Below, piece by piece: positions 25,932-35,100 of a stretch of 64,000 nt of DNA. Below the pieces are notes generated by a model. It was not told the DNA's origin. It saw nothing but the letters and a program-made list of their open reading frames with translations, and did not search any database. Location of the stretch: contig NZ_AP019860.1 in the NCBI RefSeq assembly GCF_009002475.1, forward strand, positions 2,914,001-2,978,000, read 5' to 3'. Source of the DNA: Candidatus Uabimicrobium amorphum. GTDB lineage: Bacteria; Planctomycetota; Uabimicrobiia; Uabimicrobiales; Uabimicrobiaceae. The first letter of the stretch is position 1. Every line of letters begins with the position of its first letter. The position numbers were made by a program, and so were the translations under genes.

Positions 25932-27023
25932 CTACTTTCTTTTTAACTCGAACCCGGCAGGCCACCAGTCCCATGTTCTTACTTTTTTTCCCTTCACATA
26001 ACAATGCGAAACAAAGTTTTTATGGGTCACTTTAATTTTTTCTAGTCCATACTCCAACACATCCAAAATCTCACTTGGTTGTGCACAAGCATCTCCGTTG
26101 CGATCTTGCCACAAGCACAAGCCTTGTAGCTCTTTTTTATCTAACCAGCCATTCTTGTCTTCATCCAAAAGTATCGACATTTTTGCATACCCGTCTTTAA
26201 AACCTCCTGCTGTTCCAAACAAGTTATGCCCATTTACAACCTGGCCGTCAATTTCTGGCCAAACTAACAAAGCATCTTTTTCTCCCAACCACTCCATAAG
26301 TTCTAAATTTCCGTCACCAGAAATATCAAATAACACCGTACGTTGCGCAAAAAATTTCGGAGCATGTGGGCGCCATTCACCATGTGCCACATCTGGTTTA
26401 TTATTCCCATCCATATCAATGATGATAGGAGAAAAATTCTTTGCTTTTACCACCGTAAAGTTTTCATTGCCCACCGCCACAGTTTTCCCCAATAAATCAG
26501 ATCTTTGAAAACTTTTCCCTGCACGTCCAGCAAAATCGTCCGCACGAACAAAAGCTTTTAATTCTCCGCTTTTGACATCAATAAAAAAGGCACTGTTATC
26601 AAAACTACGCGTCGTTGTTTTTACTGCACGAGAAATTTTCTGTTGCAATTGATTTATCTGACGACCTGAAAATGCATCGCCTAAACTCTTGTGCAAAGAT
26701 TTCGTGATTTCTTTTCCTAAGTGAGTACCAATAACAAATACCTCGCTGGCAGATGAACGATTCTCTACATTGCGATTCGCTATTGACTTACGAACCAAGC
26801 GTTGTGATCGAAAACGTCTTTGAGGGCGTACGTTTGTATTACGGCGTACATTTGTGTTACGACGTAACTCCGCAAAAGTTTTTTGACTTTCCGCACGCTC
26901 TTTCTCTAAAAAGTGTGGTAGTTTAACTACGGTATCCAAAAATTCACTGGGGTTTAGCTTTATTTGTTCGTCGCTAAAAATCCATGTAAGTACACAAAAA
27001 AATAGAGTCATAACTCGCAACAT
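25932..27023 (-). CDS. Secreted EF-hand / VCBS-like calcium-binding protein
   Basis: 363 residues with signal peptide (MLRVMTLFFCVLTWIFS). An Arg/Asn-rich stretch with repeated RRNTNVR follows (about 52-66). The C-terminal 200 residues resemble the EF-hand-containing domain often attached to RTX or FG-GAP proteins: IIDMDGNNKPDV, FDISGDGNLELMEWLG, NGHNLFG, LLDEDKNGWLDKKEL and WQDRNGDACAQPSEI. Three DxDxDG-type loops are visible. Likely a calcium-stabilised surface or secreted protein. Operon with the secreted protein at 25366. Divergent from the zinc-ribbon kinase across a 204-bp gap holding a short palindrome (27166-27181). Confidence 0.7.
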   Translation of the reverse strand: MLRVMTLFFCVLTWIFSDEQIKLNPSEFLDTVVKLPHFLEKERAESQKTFAELRRNTNVRRNTNVRPQRRFRSQRLVRKSIANRNVENRSSASEVFVIGTHLGKEITKSLHKSLGDAFSGRQINQLQQKISRAVKTTTRSFDNSAFFIDVKSGELKAFVRADDFAGRAGKSFQRSDLLGKTVAVGNENFTVVKAKNFSPIIIDMDGNNKPDVAHGEWRPHAPKFFAQRTVLFDISGDGNLELMEWLGEKDALLVWPEIDGQVVNGHNLFGTAGGFKDGYAKMSILLDEDKNGWLDKKELQGLCLWQDRNGDACAQPSEILDVLEYGLEKIKVTHKNFVSHCYVKGKKVRTWDWWPAGFELKRK

Positions 27024-27165
27024 AAGCCTCTCCTTAAAATATACATAAAATTTGTTTTACATGCATTATAAGAGGCACTTCGACAAAATAGGCGCATACT
27101 GCACAAAAATTTATGCAACTTTTTTGTTTTTACATACTTCTAAGATAATATATTATAAGATATAT

Positions 27166-27181
27166 TAGGGCGTCTACCCTA
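27166..27181. repeat. Minimal TAGGGCG palindrome
   Basis: TAGGG-CGTCT-ACCCTA: a short hairpin in the divergent gap between the EF-hand gene and the zinc-ribbon kinase. Its left half begins like the TIR family (TAGGGCGT). The rest of the gap is AT-rich with no strong promoter match. Confidence 0.4.
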
Positions 27182-27227
27182 GATCGATTACAAAATAGCA
27201 CATAAAACACGACGAACGGAGGGCACT

Positions 27228-28262
27228 TTGAAAACTTACAAGGCCAACTGCTGTGATAATGAAGTGGAAGTGAACGTAACAGAGAATTCGGTGGTAAAGT
27301 TATGCTGTACACAGTGTGGTAAAGTTATGTTCAGTTTCCCTGGTGCGGAAGAAAAAGCACATACGCGCAAAGTAAATAACTCTCCGTTGCTTCTCAAACA
27401 GGGAACTTCTGCAATGCTCCTTGGGAAGTACCAAATCATCAAAAAAATATCAGAGGGAACTTTTGCCAAGGTTTATCTAGCATACGATCCAGACCGCAAT
27501 GAAAGAGTGGCTTTAAAACTTCTCAAATTTAAGAAATACACACAAAAGAAAAGAAAATCAGAAATGTCGCGTAGTTTTGTCAACTACTTTATACGCGAAG
27601 CACAAATTTTACTGGAGTTAAATCATCACAACATTGTCAAGGTCAAAGACACCGGAAACATTAATGGCAACCCTTACCTATCTATGGATTATATACCAGG
27701 TAAAACGCTTGATGAGGCCGTAGACGAGCTTTATAGCGACTATTCGATGCAACTACTTATTATCCATCGCTTAGCCTCTGCTTTAGAATATGGATACGAA
27801 AATTTTAAAATCATACACCGTGACATTAAACCACAAAATGTCATCATGCATCGCGATCAGGGAAATATGCCCATGCTCGTCGATTTTGGTTTGGCAAAAA
27901 GTTTGGGAAATCATTACCATGCACTCACTCTAGACGGAGTCATTGCTGGCACACCACATTTTATGCCTGTGGAGCATTTTATACAGAGAGACATGGACCA
28001 CCGAGTAGATATCTACGCACTAGGTGCTACCTTATACTTTATGGCGACCAAACACAAACCGTATTATAAAATCACCGATGTCGTAGATATAATGCATGCG
28101 ATCAAGAGTGGAAAATTGCAACCCATACGCGAACTAAACCCCGACATTCCTGATCCGATCGTTGAGATAGCGGGAAAGGCCATGGCGGTTGAAAAAGAAG
28201 ATCGCTATGCGGATTATGCAGAGCTAAAGACAAAGATAGAGGAAGCGTTGACCGCTTTATAG
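27228..28262 (+). CDS. Soluble Ser/Thr kinase with N-terminal zinc ribbon, TTG start
   Basis: 344 residues. The N-terminus has two Cys pairs (NCCDNE at 8-9, LCCTQCGK at 26-30), a likely zinc ribbon. The kinase spans about 66-343: SEGTFAKVYLA, VALK (K97), HRDIKPQN (197-204), DFG (219-221) and GTPHFMPVEHF, where the usual SPE is PVE. No membrane span or extra C-terminal domain is present, unlike the other kinases here, so it is probably cytoplasmic. The start is TTG at 27228, supported by GGAGGG five bases upstream; the next in-frame ATG would remove the zinc ribbon. Appears active. Confidence 0.85.
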   Translation: MKTYKANCCDNEVEVNVTENSVVKLCCTQCGKVMFSFPGAEEKAHTRKVNNSPLLLKQGTSAMLLGKYQIIKKISEGTFAKVYLAYDPDRNERVALKLLKFKKYTQKKRKSEMSRSFVNYFIREAQILLELNHHNIVKVKDTGNINGNPYLSMDYIPGKTLDEAVDELYSDYSMQLLIIHRLASALEYGYENFKIIHRDIKPQNVIMHRDQGNMPMLVDFGLAKSLGNHYHALTLDGVIAGTPHFMPVEHFIQRDMDHRVDIYALGATLYFMATKHKPYYKITDVVDIMHAIKSGKLQPIRELNPDIPDPIVEIAGKAMAVEKEDRYADYAELKTKIEEALTAL

Positions 28263-28292
28263 GTGTGGTTTAGATGGGATTATTTGAGCGAC

Positions 28293-28313
28293 GGGCGGAC
28301 ACTAGGTCCGCCC
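28293..28313. terminator. GC-rich hairpin between convergent genes
   Basis: GGGCGGAC-ACTAG-GTCCGCCC, an 8-bp GC-rich stem in the 99-bp gap between the convergent zinc-ribbon kinase and lipoprotein genes, with a weaker outer ATGGGA/TCCCAT pairing. No long T-run. Probably a bidirectional 3' end; the GGTCCGCCCCTACATT stretch is also a repeat type I recall from many genomes. Confidence 0.5.
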
Positions 28314-28361
28314 CTACATTTCCATTTTGATTCCCATAGTCTATGAGAAAAACGGGTGACT

Positions 28362-29342
28362 TTAAAAATCAGAGTCGTCAGCTTCTTCTTGTAAACTGAC
28401 CTGTATCAATTTAGTATTTGCACGCTCGGTTGCGCGTACTTTGATAAACAGTCCTTCGGACTCTGCGGAATCTGTTAGTAGTTCAGCTACTCCGCTTACA
28501 CTACGTGAAGGATTTGAAATCTCGTATTCAAAGTGCGCCGATTCATTGATGACTCTTTTGATTCGAAAATAATTTTCGTGTTCTAGGTCTTTAAGTACTG
28601 TTTTGAAGGTCTGCAATTTTTCAGGTATTTCAATCACACCGCGTATACGGAAACTATTTTTGATGATATCTTGTAAACGACCGTCCAGAGTTGCTTGCAG
28701 CTCCGAAGACAACTCTGGCAAAACTGTCTCCACTGCTCGTCTTTGTTTGTCGTCAACACTACCACTTGGGTAATATTTTCTTCCAGAACTTTTCACAATA
28801 TTTGCCAAGCTTTGTTTTGTAAACATGTCCACAACACGACACCCTAAACGCGCTTCGTAAAATCTTTTGGGTACTCCTTGAACGTTACCATCATATGGGT
28901 TGACTTCACACCACAGGTAAACACATATATCCGCAGCGCTAAATTTGCGGAAAAGAATGTCTTGATAAGTCAGCATACCACTGCCGGTGGTTGACATCAC
29001 TTCATTTTTGATATCCTGATCGAGTTGATGCGCATCTTTAATCGTAAAAGTACCACTCAGCGATTGTGTAATTTCTGCAAAAATCATTTCTGGTTGTACA
29101 AGAACTTCTTTTACAGGGTCTACAGCAAGGATAACAGGGTACTCTCTTACCTTTCTTCTCAGCTCTTCCTCTTGCCAAGAATTCGAATCATCCTGCACAG
29201 GATCATCAGCAGGTGGGTTGTTGTCTCCCATGTATACAGGAGTTCGATTTCCCGAATCATTGATCGGACGCGTCACGGTGTTTTCAACGCATGATAGTAG
29301 AAAAAAAATCATGATAGTAACAACAAATGCAATATTTTTCAT
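28362..29342 (-). CDS. Lipoprotein of unknown function
   Basis: 326 residues with lipoprotein signal (MKNIAFVVTIMIFFLLSC, Cys as lipidation site), then a Pro/Asp-rich linker. The core has a mixed alpha/beta pattern (VILAVDPVKEVLVQPEMIFA, SAADICVYLWCEV, YEARLGCRVVDMFTKQ). It loosely recalls LpoB/CsgG-like envelope lipoproteins, but I would not assign it. The C-terminal 90 residues could be a second small domain (FKTVLKDLEHENYFRIKRV). Convergent with the zinc-ribbon kinase; tRNA-Ala lies about 100 bp upstream on the same strand. Confidence 0.65.
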   Translation of the reverse strand: MKNIAFVVTIMIFFLLSCVENTVTRPINDSGNRTPVYMGDNNPPADDPVQDDSNSWQEEELRRKVREYPVILAVDPVKEVLVQPEMIFAEITQSLSGTFTIKDAHQLDQDIKNEVMSTTGSGMLTYQDILFRKFSAADICVYLWCEVNPYDGNVQGVPKRFYEARLGCRVVDMFTKQSLANIVKSSGRKYYPSGSVDDKQRRAVETVLPELSSELQATLDGRLQDIIKNSFRIRGVIEIPEKLQTFKTVLKDLEHENYFRIKRVINESAHFEYEISNPSRSVSGVAELLTDSAESEGLFIKVRATERANTKLIQVSLQEEADDSDF

Positions 29343-29445
29343 TTTTCGTTTCCTAAAAAAAATAGCTTTTGCAATATGGGCGAATAGGGATGTATAGAGA
29401 ATAGGTGGTGTTGTTAAAATTGAGTGGAATAGAAGATTTGAAAGA

Positions 29446-29518
29446 TGGAGAATAGGGGATTTGAACCCCTGACCTCAACAATGCCATTGTCGCGCTCTCC
29501 CAACTGAGCTAATTCCCC
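29446..29518 (-). tRNA. tRNA-Ala (anticodon GGC)
   Basis: On the minus strand the acceptor stem pairs GGGGAAT with ATTCTCC (one G-T). D-arm GCTCAGTTGGGAGAGC, anticodon stem CGACA/TGTTG with loop ATGGCAT (anticodon GGC), T-arm AGGGG-TTCAAAT-CCCCT. The discriminator base is A; CCA is not encoded, as for the tRNA-Pro. Confidence 0.95.
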
Positions 29519-29534
29519 TGTATTTTGAGCTAGA

Positions 29535-29564
29535 ATAATACCGTAAATCTCTATTTTTTGTCAA
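29535..29564 (-). promoter_or_regulatory. Candidate promoter of tRNA-Ala
   Basis: Minus strand: perfect TTGACA (29564-29559), 18-bp spacer, TATTAT (29540-29535), 16 nt before the tRNA 5' end. Strong consensus match in the expected place. The rest of the 327-bp gene-free stretch (29343-29669) is AT-rich without other features apart from the tRNA. Confidence 0.7.
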
Positions 29565-29669
29565 GCAAAATTTTAAAAAACTTATTGGCAAAAAAACATG
29601 TCTTGTTTCCATGTGTTTTTCGCCAAGCTTTTATTGGTAAATTGTATAAGGACTACCTATGCGTTTGGG

Positions 29670-30161
29670 CTATTTACGATATAGTGAACTGCCCTTTCTA
29701 AGTAACTGATTACCGGATATACGAAAAGTTGCCTTTTCAGATAAGCTTTTCTCACGCACAATGTTCACTCCATCGCGAATAGTCGTTTCCGAGGTATATT
29801 TCAACAAAATCTTCGAACTTTTTTGCTTCCACGAGAAATCGCGATAGTACGTGTAAAGATGACCGTTGTATCTTCGATCGCGTGTGGCGACGCCCTTTCC
29901 ACCACTGCTAAATTGAATGTGAAAATTTCCGTCCCTAGTCTCCCAACTACCGACAACACTTTTCGCTTTTTTCTTGGGCTTTCGGGATTTTTTACTCTTC
30001 GAACGCGAAGATTTTCGTGTTTTTTTCTTTACCGAGCTTTGATTCAGCGAGCTTTGGTAACTCAAATCAACAACATTATTGGTCCCAGTAGTACTAACAC
30101 TCTCCCCACCGCCACATCCACACAGTACAAAAATTAACATAACAAAAAGGATATATTTCAT
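29670..30161 (-). CDS. Small lipoprotein with polybasic linker
   Basis: 163 residues from the ATG at 30161 (the frame opens at a TTG at 30185). Lipoprotein signal MKYILFVMLIFVLCGC, then a Ser/Thr/Asn segment and a striking Lys/Arg/Ser run at about 45-70 (KKKTRKSSRSKSKKSRKPKK). The C-terminal 90 residues are probably a small beta domain (VVGSWETRDGNFHIQFSSGG, TFRISGNQLL) reminiscent of lipocalin-like modules. No family recognised. The basic stretch next to the lipid anchor may bind anionic envelope polymers. It follows the pseudokinase on the same strand after 74 bp holding a hairpin. Confidence 0.65.
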   Translation of the reverse strand: MKYILFVMLIFVLCGCGGGESVSTTGTNNVVDLSYQSSLNQSSVKKKTRKSSRSKSKKSRKPKKKAKSVVGSWETRDGNFHIQFSSGGKGVATRDRRYNGHLYTYYRDFSWKQKSSKILLKYTSETTIRDGVNIVREKSLSEKATFRISGNQLLRKGSSLYRK

Positions 30162-30219
30162 CGTATGTAAAAACAAGGCGCGCAAGACGCCAATATTCTT
30201 CCTTTCTCAAAACGACAGT

Positions 30220-30238
30220 TAGGGCGCGACACGCCCTA
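30220..30238. repeat. TAGGGCGTGTC palindrome containing a stop codon
   Basis: On the minus strand TAGGGCG-TGTCG-CGCCCTA. The first three bases are the stop codon of the pseudokinase gene, and the first 11 bases are identical to the left end of the element at 15429. Together with that element, this is a second case in which the repeat ends a reading frame. It may also act as a transcript-end hairpin. Confidence 0.6.
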
Positions 30239-32143
30239 GGGTAATTTTTTCATTCGAATATTTTTGACATATGCCAAAGCATTTTTATTGGCTCTTTCGA
30301 TAGCCAAGCCAAAACCAACCACTCCAGGATTTGCCGATGGTATACTAAAACGAGTAAGACGTCGATCCGTATTATCCACTTGGATCAATAACTGATTTCC
30401 TCGCACAGTGGCCGTTACACTAAACCAACGGTTTTTATGGGGAAATATCCCCATTTGCCCTAAAAAATTGGGAAATTGCGCTGTTTGTGTAAAATTTCGC
30501 ACAAAAATACCTAACCGCCCCTCTTTAATCAAAACATCTGCTTTAAATTCGTAGTTTTTCCAGTTGGGGAAATCGGAAATGGTCATCAACCCAAAAGATT
30601 TTTGCGCGGTACCAACCCATATACCATTTTGCAAGCGCCACCGTGCATTATACAAAGAAGAAACCTTACTTAGTTTTTGGTATTCACTCTTTTGTGTCGG
30701 CGCGGATATTTGTGGTGTTTTATCTTTTTGAGGCTTTTCTTTCTCCTCTATTGCCACTGTTTTTTCTATTCCCGGTTTTTTGATATCATTGTTTGTTTGC
30801 GATGTTGTACGTTTTCCCAAAAAGGGATACACAAACACCAATGAAATGGCAATACCGATAGAAAATGACAACAACAAAGGCATATGACTTTTAGATGGAG
30901 CACTGTTTTTACGATGACGTGGTTTTTCTGCTGGCATTTTACTGTAACGCCTCGTTTTCGTTCGCGGTCTTTTAGGCGCTTCTTTTGCAACGGATTTTTC
31001 GACAAACTTGTTTTCTGTTACTGGTAGAAGTGCTTTATTTTCGTCAGCAACATCTATTGTTGGTGAAAAATTAGGTAGTGATTCGCTCACTACTGGTAAA
31101 GGATCTCGTTCTACAAATTGATCCACCAATGGTAAGTCATTCGCTATGGGAGGTAAATCATTCATCGCAAAGCGATCCACCAACGATAAATCGTCAGGCA
31201 AAGGAGGTAAATCGTTTATGGCAAAAGGTTTTGTTGCTTGGGAAGAAGAATTTTGCGGTTCTTCTCTAAAAATAGCAGACGGATCGATATTCTGTTGCAC
31301 AATCGTCGCATTGGAAGAGCCTTGTATATCCATACAGCACATTACATCAATCAACAACTCGTTCATACTTTGATAACGATCAGAAATATCTTGTGATAGT
31401 GCTCTTTCTACAATTGATTGACACTTTTGCGAGATTTGTATGCCATAATCTTTTACAGAACGTAAGTTACATGTGGCGAGATTGTGAATTACTTCCACTT
31501 CTGAAGGAGCATCAAATGGGGCATTGGCCGTTAACAGAAAATACAGTATAGCCCCCAGAGAGTACGTATCACTCCATGGACCAAGTTTTTCAATATTGCC
31601 ATTTACTTGTTCAGGAGAAAGATAGTGCAAGCGACCAACAATATCGGTACTTTGTGTTAACTCAACGCAACGTACACAAGATCCGAAGCCAATGACAAAA
31701 ACCTGATTTTGAGAAAGTAGAATGTTCGCAGGAGAAAGGTTGCAATGCAAAACTTGTTTTTCGTGTATTTGTTTTACAACAACACATAGATTTTTTATAA
31801 TCTGCAAAGCTTCGCGCTCTGCCAAACATTTTTTTGCACAAGCAGTTAATGATGATCCCTCAACATACTCCATTACATAATACGGATTGTTATGGATGTT
31901 GCCATACTTGTATACACACGGTACACCGGATACACTAGCAAATAATTGAAGAAACTGAAGCTCTCTTTTGAAGCGTTGTATTCGTTGAGGTTTAGAACTC
32001 TGGTCGACTATTTTTAGCGCAAAGTACTCGCTATTCGCCCGTACTTTGTAGATTCTGGTTGTCGACTTTGCATGAATTTCTTCGACGACTGTGTACCCAG
32101 AAATTTTTTGTACGTCTTGATAAAATAGAGTTAAAGTGGACAT
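30236..32143 (-). CDS. Transmembrane pseudokinase with extracellular DUF1080-like domain
   Basis: 635 residues with a kinase fold at about 15-270 lacking key catalytic residues. The Gly loop is replaced (EEIHAKSTTRIYKV), HRD is HCN (133-135) and DFG is GFG (152-154). The ATP-anchoring Lys is kept (FALK, K44), as is the lobe end LSPEQVNG and SDTYSLGAILYFLLT. A linker carries repeated DLPPL/DLPPI units (about 305-350), then basic residues and one span (about 421-443). The outer domain (about 485-635; RLQNGIWVGTAQKSFGLMTI, FRVNNFTQ-like strands) resembles the concanavalin-like fold of DUF1080/3-keto-disaccharide hydrolase proteins. Probably a non-catalytic receptor or scaffold. Starts 39 bp from the divergent TPR/HEAT giant. 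Confidence 0.85.
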   Translation of the reverse strand: MSTLTLFYQDVQKISGYTVVEEIHAKSTTRIYKVRANSEYFALKIVDQSSKPQRIQRFKRELQFLQLFASVSGVPCVYKYGNIHNNPYYVMEYVEGSSLTACAKKCLAEREALQIIKNLCVVVKQIHEKQVLHCNLSPANILLSQNQVFVIGFGSCVRCVELTQSTDIVGRLHYLSPEQVNGNIEKLGPWSDTYSLGAILYFLLTANAPFDAPSEVEVIHNLATCNLRSVKDYGIQISQKCQSIVERALSQDISDRYQSMNELLIDVMCCMDIQGSSNATIVQQNIDPSAIFREEPQNSSSQATKPFAINDLPPLPDDLSLVDRFAMNDLPPIANDLPLVDQFVERDPLPVVSESLPNFSPTIDVADENKALLPVTENKFVEKSVAKEAPKRPRTKTRRYSKMPAEKPRHRKNSAPSKSHMPLLLSFSIGIAISLVFVYPFLGKRTTSQTNNDIKKPGIEKTVAIEEKEKPQKDKTPQISAPTQKSEYQKLSKVSSLYNARWRLQNGIWVGTAQKSFGLMTISDFPNWKNYEFKADVLIKEGRLGIFVRNFTQTAQFPNFLGQMGIFPHKNRWFSVTATVRGNQLLIQVDNTDRRLTRFSIPSANPGVVGFGLAIERANKNALAYVKNIRMKKLP

Positions 32144-32182
32144 TATGCCCCCGTTACATCAAAGAATATGCAGGAATATACT

Positions 32183-35100
32183 ATGGAAAATATTTATCAA
32201 ACATGTCAGCGTTGCCAACAAGGAAAAATAGCGCGCTATCCACTCAAAAACAGGTGGATTAACGTTTCGCTTATGATTTTCTTTGTAATTGCAGGCTATT
32301 TTTTTTTTACAACTGCGGCTTCTGTAGTCGCTGATAAACTAGTAGACAAAGAAATCCCTTTAACAGACCCGAGATGGAAACAATTGTTGTTAACAGCTAT
32401 TTTGAGCGCTATTGTTGCAATTCCGGCACACTATTTTTATAATATCTTAGCGCATCTACGCTCTTGGATTACAAAAGATTGCCCTTACTGCGAACAAGGA
32501 TATATTATTGCACAACGTGCGTCGAATATTCAAGCAATTATTTACTTCTTCGACTTATTTCTCTTCCAGCAAATTTTGCTACCCATGTTCAAAACACTGA
32601 CATTCCAATTTTTGTACAAAAAACGTTCGCAAACTCATCCGATCATGTTATTCGCTAAATTTATTTTGTATTTATCACTGTTTTTTGGCGCCATCCCCTT
32701 CATGGTATTTCTACTAGGGCGTGACCACTTGCTGGGCCTCATCATTGCCGTATTTATCATGGTGTATATCCTGGCACTCATTTTTCTTGGCAACGAAGAA
32801 AATCGCACATACCAAAAAGGAACCATTTTTCTCGTCATACCGCTTTACTATGTCAGTATGGTGGAAATTTTTCGTTGGTCGTGGTTTTTGTCTGCCAAAG
32901 ATATGTCATTGATACCAGACCAATCGAGCTTTTTGTGGATGGGAATTGAAAATTTAATTCGCACACAACTCTTCATGGATCTCTTTGAAGTTTATGACCT
33001 AGGTATTACCACCATGAGCGCCACCACCTTCTTGACACACAGTGCTATTTTTGCGACACGACTGGTCATTGATGTCGCATTAATCGCCATGTTAATTCAA
33101 ATGGCCGTAGATAGTTTTCAGCGTGCGCGTCATTATAAATTTACCGGAGAAAAAGTAGAAAACATCACCGAAGGTGAAACCCTAACCGACTTAGAAAACC
33201 TAGTACGTACGGGGAGTCCTAAGAATATTCACGACGTCAAGGAGAACCTCGAAAAAGTACTTGATATTGTACACCAAGTAAAGCCTTATGCCACAAGTGT
33301 TCAGCAGGTAGCGCACGACGAGATCGATCGCAAAGCTGCGGAAGAATGTACTGTGCAAATTGAAAAACTACCGACCCCACAAAAAGAAGAGAAACAACCA
33401 TACTCTATACACTTTTTACAAAGAATACTCGCCATTGCATTTGTTTGTGCTTGGGCATCTTCTTTTTCGCTGGGTATTAACTCTTTTATTCGCAATGTTA
33501 TTTCACACGAAATATCTCTACTCATGGCCGCCGCAGAGCGCGAACAGTTTAAACATGACCCCATCGCACGACAAAATTTTTACTTAAAAGCTCTCTCTAA
33601 AGATGAGACCTATCACCCGGCGCGGTGGAAATCTGTGCAGACTTATTTGCAAATGACCGATGCCAATCTAAATTTGTTAGATACAGATGAAGCACTCAAT
33701 AATATCGAAAAATACTTTGAGCAAATTGAACACTTACGGCGCTCTCCACAATACGAAGAACTATATCAACAGCAAGTAACAGAGTTACAACCTAAAGCAT
33801 ACAGGCTAAGAGGCCTAGCGTTTTTATTGCAAAATCGCATTGACTTAGCCATTGCCGAACTTAGACGCCGGCAAACATTGGAAAACCGTCGTTTAATTTT
33901 CAATGTTATGCTTGTACAAACCTCCCACAACTTATTTGAACAAAATTCGCGTGAGCTTTTGGAAAATGCTTATGTCGCGCTCGGGTTTGACCAAGAGAAT
34001 CCTTCGGCTTTGTATGCAGAACTGTTACAATCGATTATTGATGGCAATGGCAATAAATGGTATGAAGTGCTTTACCAACTAAAGTACATTTTCAAAAATA
34101 GAAAAATAGATAATCCGCAGCTACGACAAAAGTTTTCACTTTATCTCGCCCAAGCGGCAATGAGACAAGGAAGTGACCACTATGCCACTTCAGAGAAATA
34201 CTTTGGTGAAGTCTTAAGTGCCCAACCACAAAATTTGGAAGCCGTACTGGGTCTCGCCAATTTGTATCGTTTGCAAAAAAAATATAAACAAATGGATGAC
34301 TTGCTACTTTCGCTACCACAAAGCGCACGCAACAGTTCCTACGAAGGATATTTACTCGCCACCTACATTCTATTGGGCAAAAAACAGTCCGCCCTTGAAC
34401 TTCTTGACCACATCGACCGCTATCCCGTACGCAAGCATTTAAAAGGATATGTAACAAAATATCTGGCGCAAAACTTACCATCGCAATCTTTGGAAGATGC
34501 TACTTTTTCATGGGATATTTCTTTGAGTAAACAGCAACAAACCATCGCCTACTTTTACTTAGCTCTACAAAATATTCGCCAAAAATCTTTTGGCAAAGCA
34601 GTAAACTACTTACGTCGCGTAATATCACTCGGGCAGACACAACTTCTAGAGTATCACCAGAGTAAAATAGAGTTTGAAAATCTGCAAATACTTCTAGAAG
34701 GAAAGAGCTACCAAGCAGATCTATTCTTTGACAGACAATATTTCTCGCAACTAAATACTTTGATATATCGCGAACTGCAAAATATTATCTCACCTGAGAA
34801 AAAAGCAATTGAAGGCCTCAAGCTTATTATGCAAAGTCCTTACCAAGCAAATAAAAAGCGCGCCATACGCGCACTAACTGTACAGCAAATTGTATCCCCG
34901 AAAAATTTTATTCCCTTTTTGACACAAGCCATCCAAGAAAGCGACAATGAGCTAAAAAAGATCGCACTAGAAGGCATGGTCGCGATACAAAAAGTGAGTG
35001 TGGTCGCGAAAGAACATGTCGAAAAGGAGTTGCAAAATCCACGAGAAGACATACGTCTTCTGTGTATTAAAGTTTTCGCGCAGTGGGGTAAAGAAGGAAT

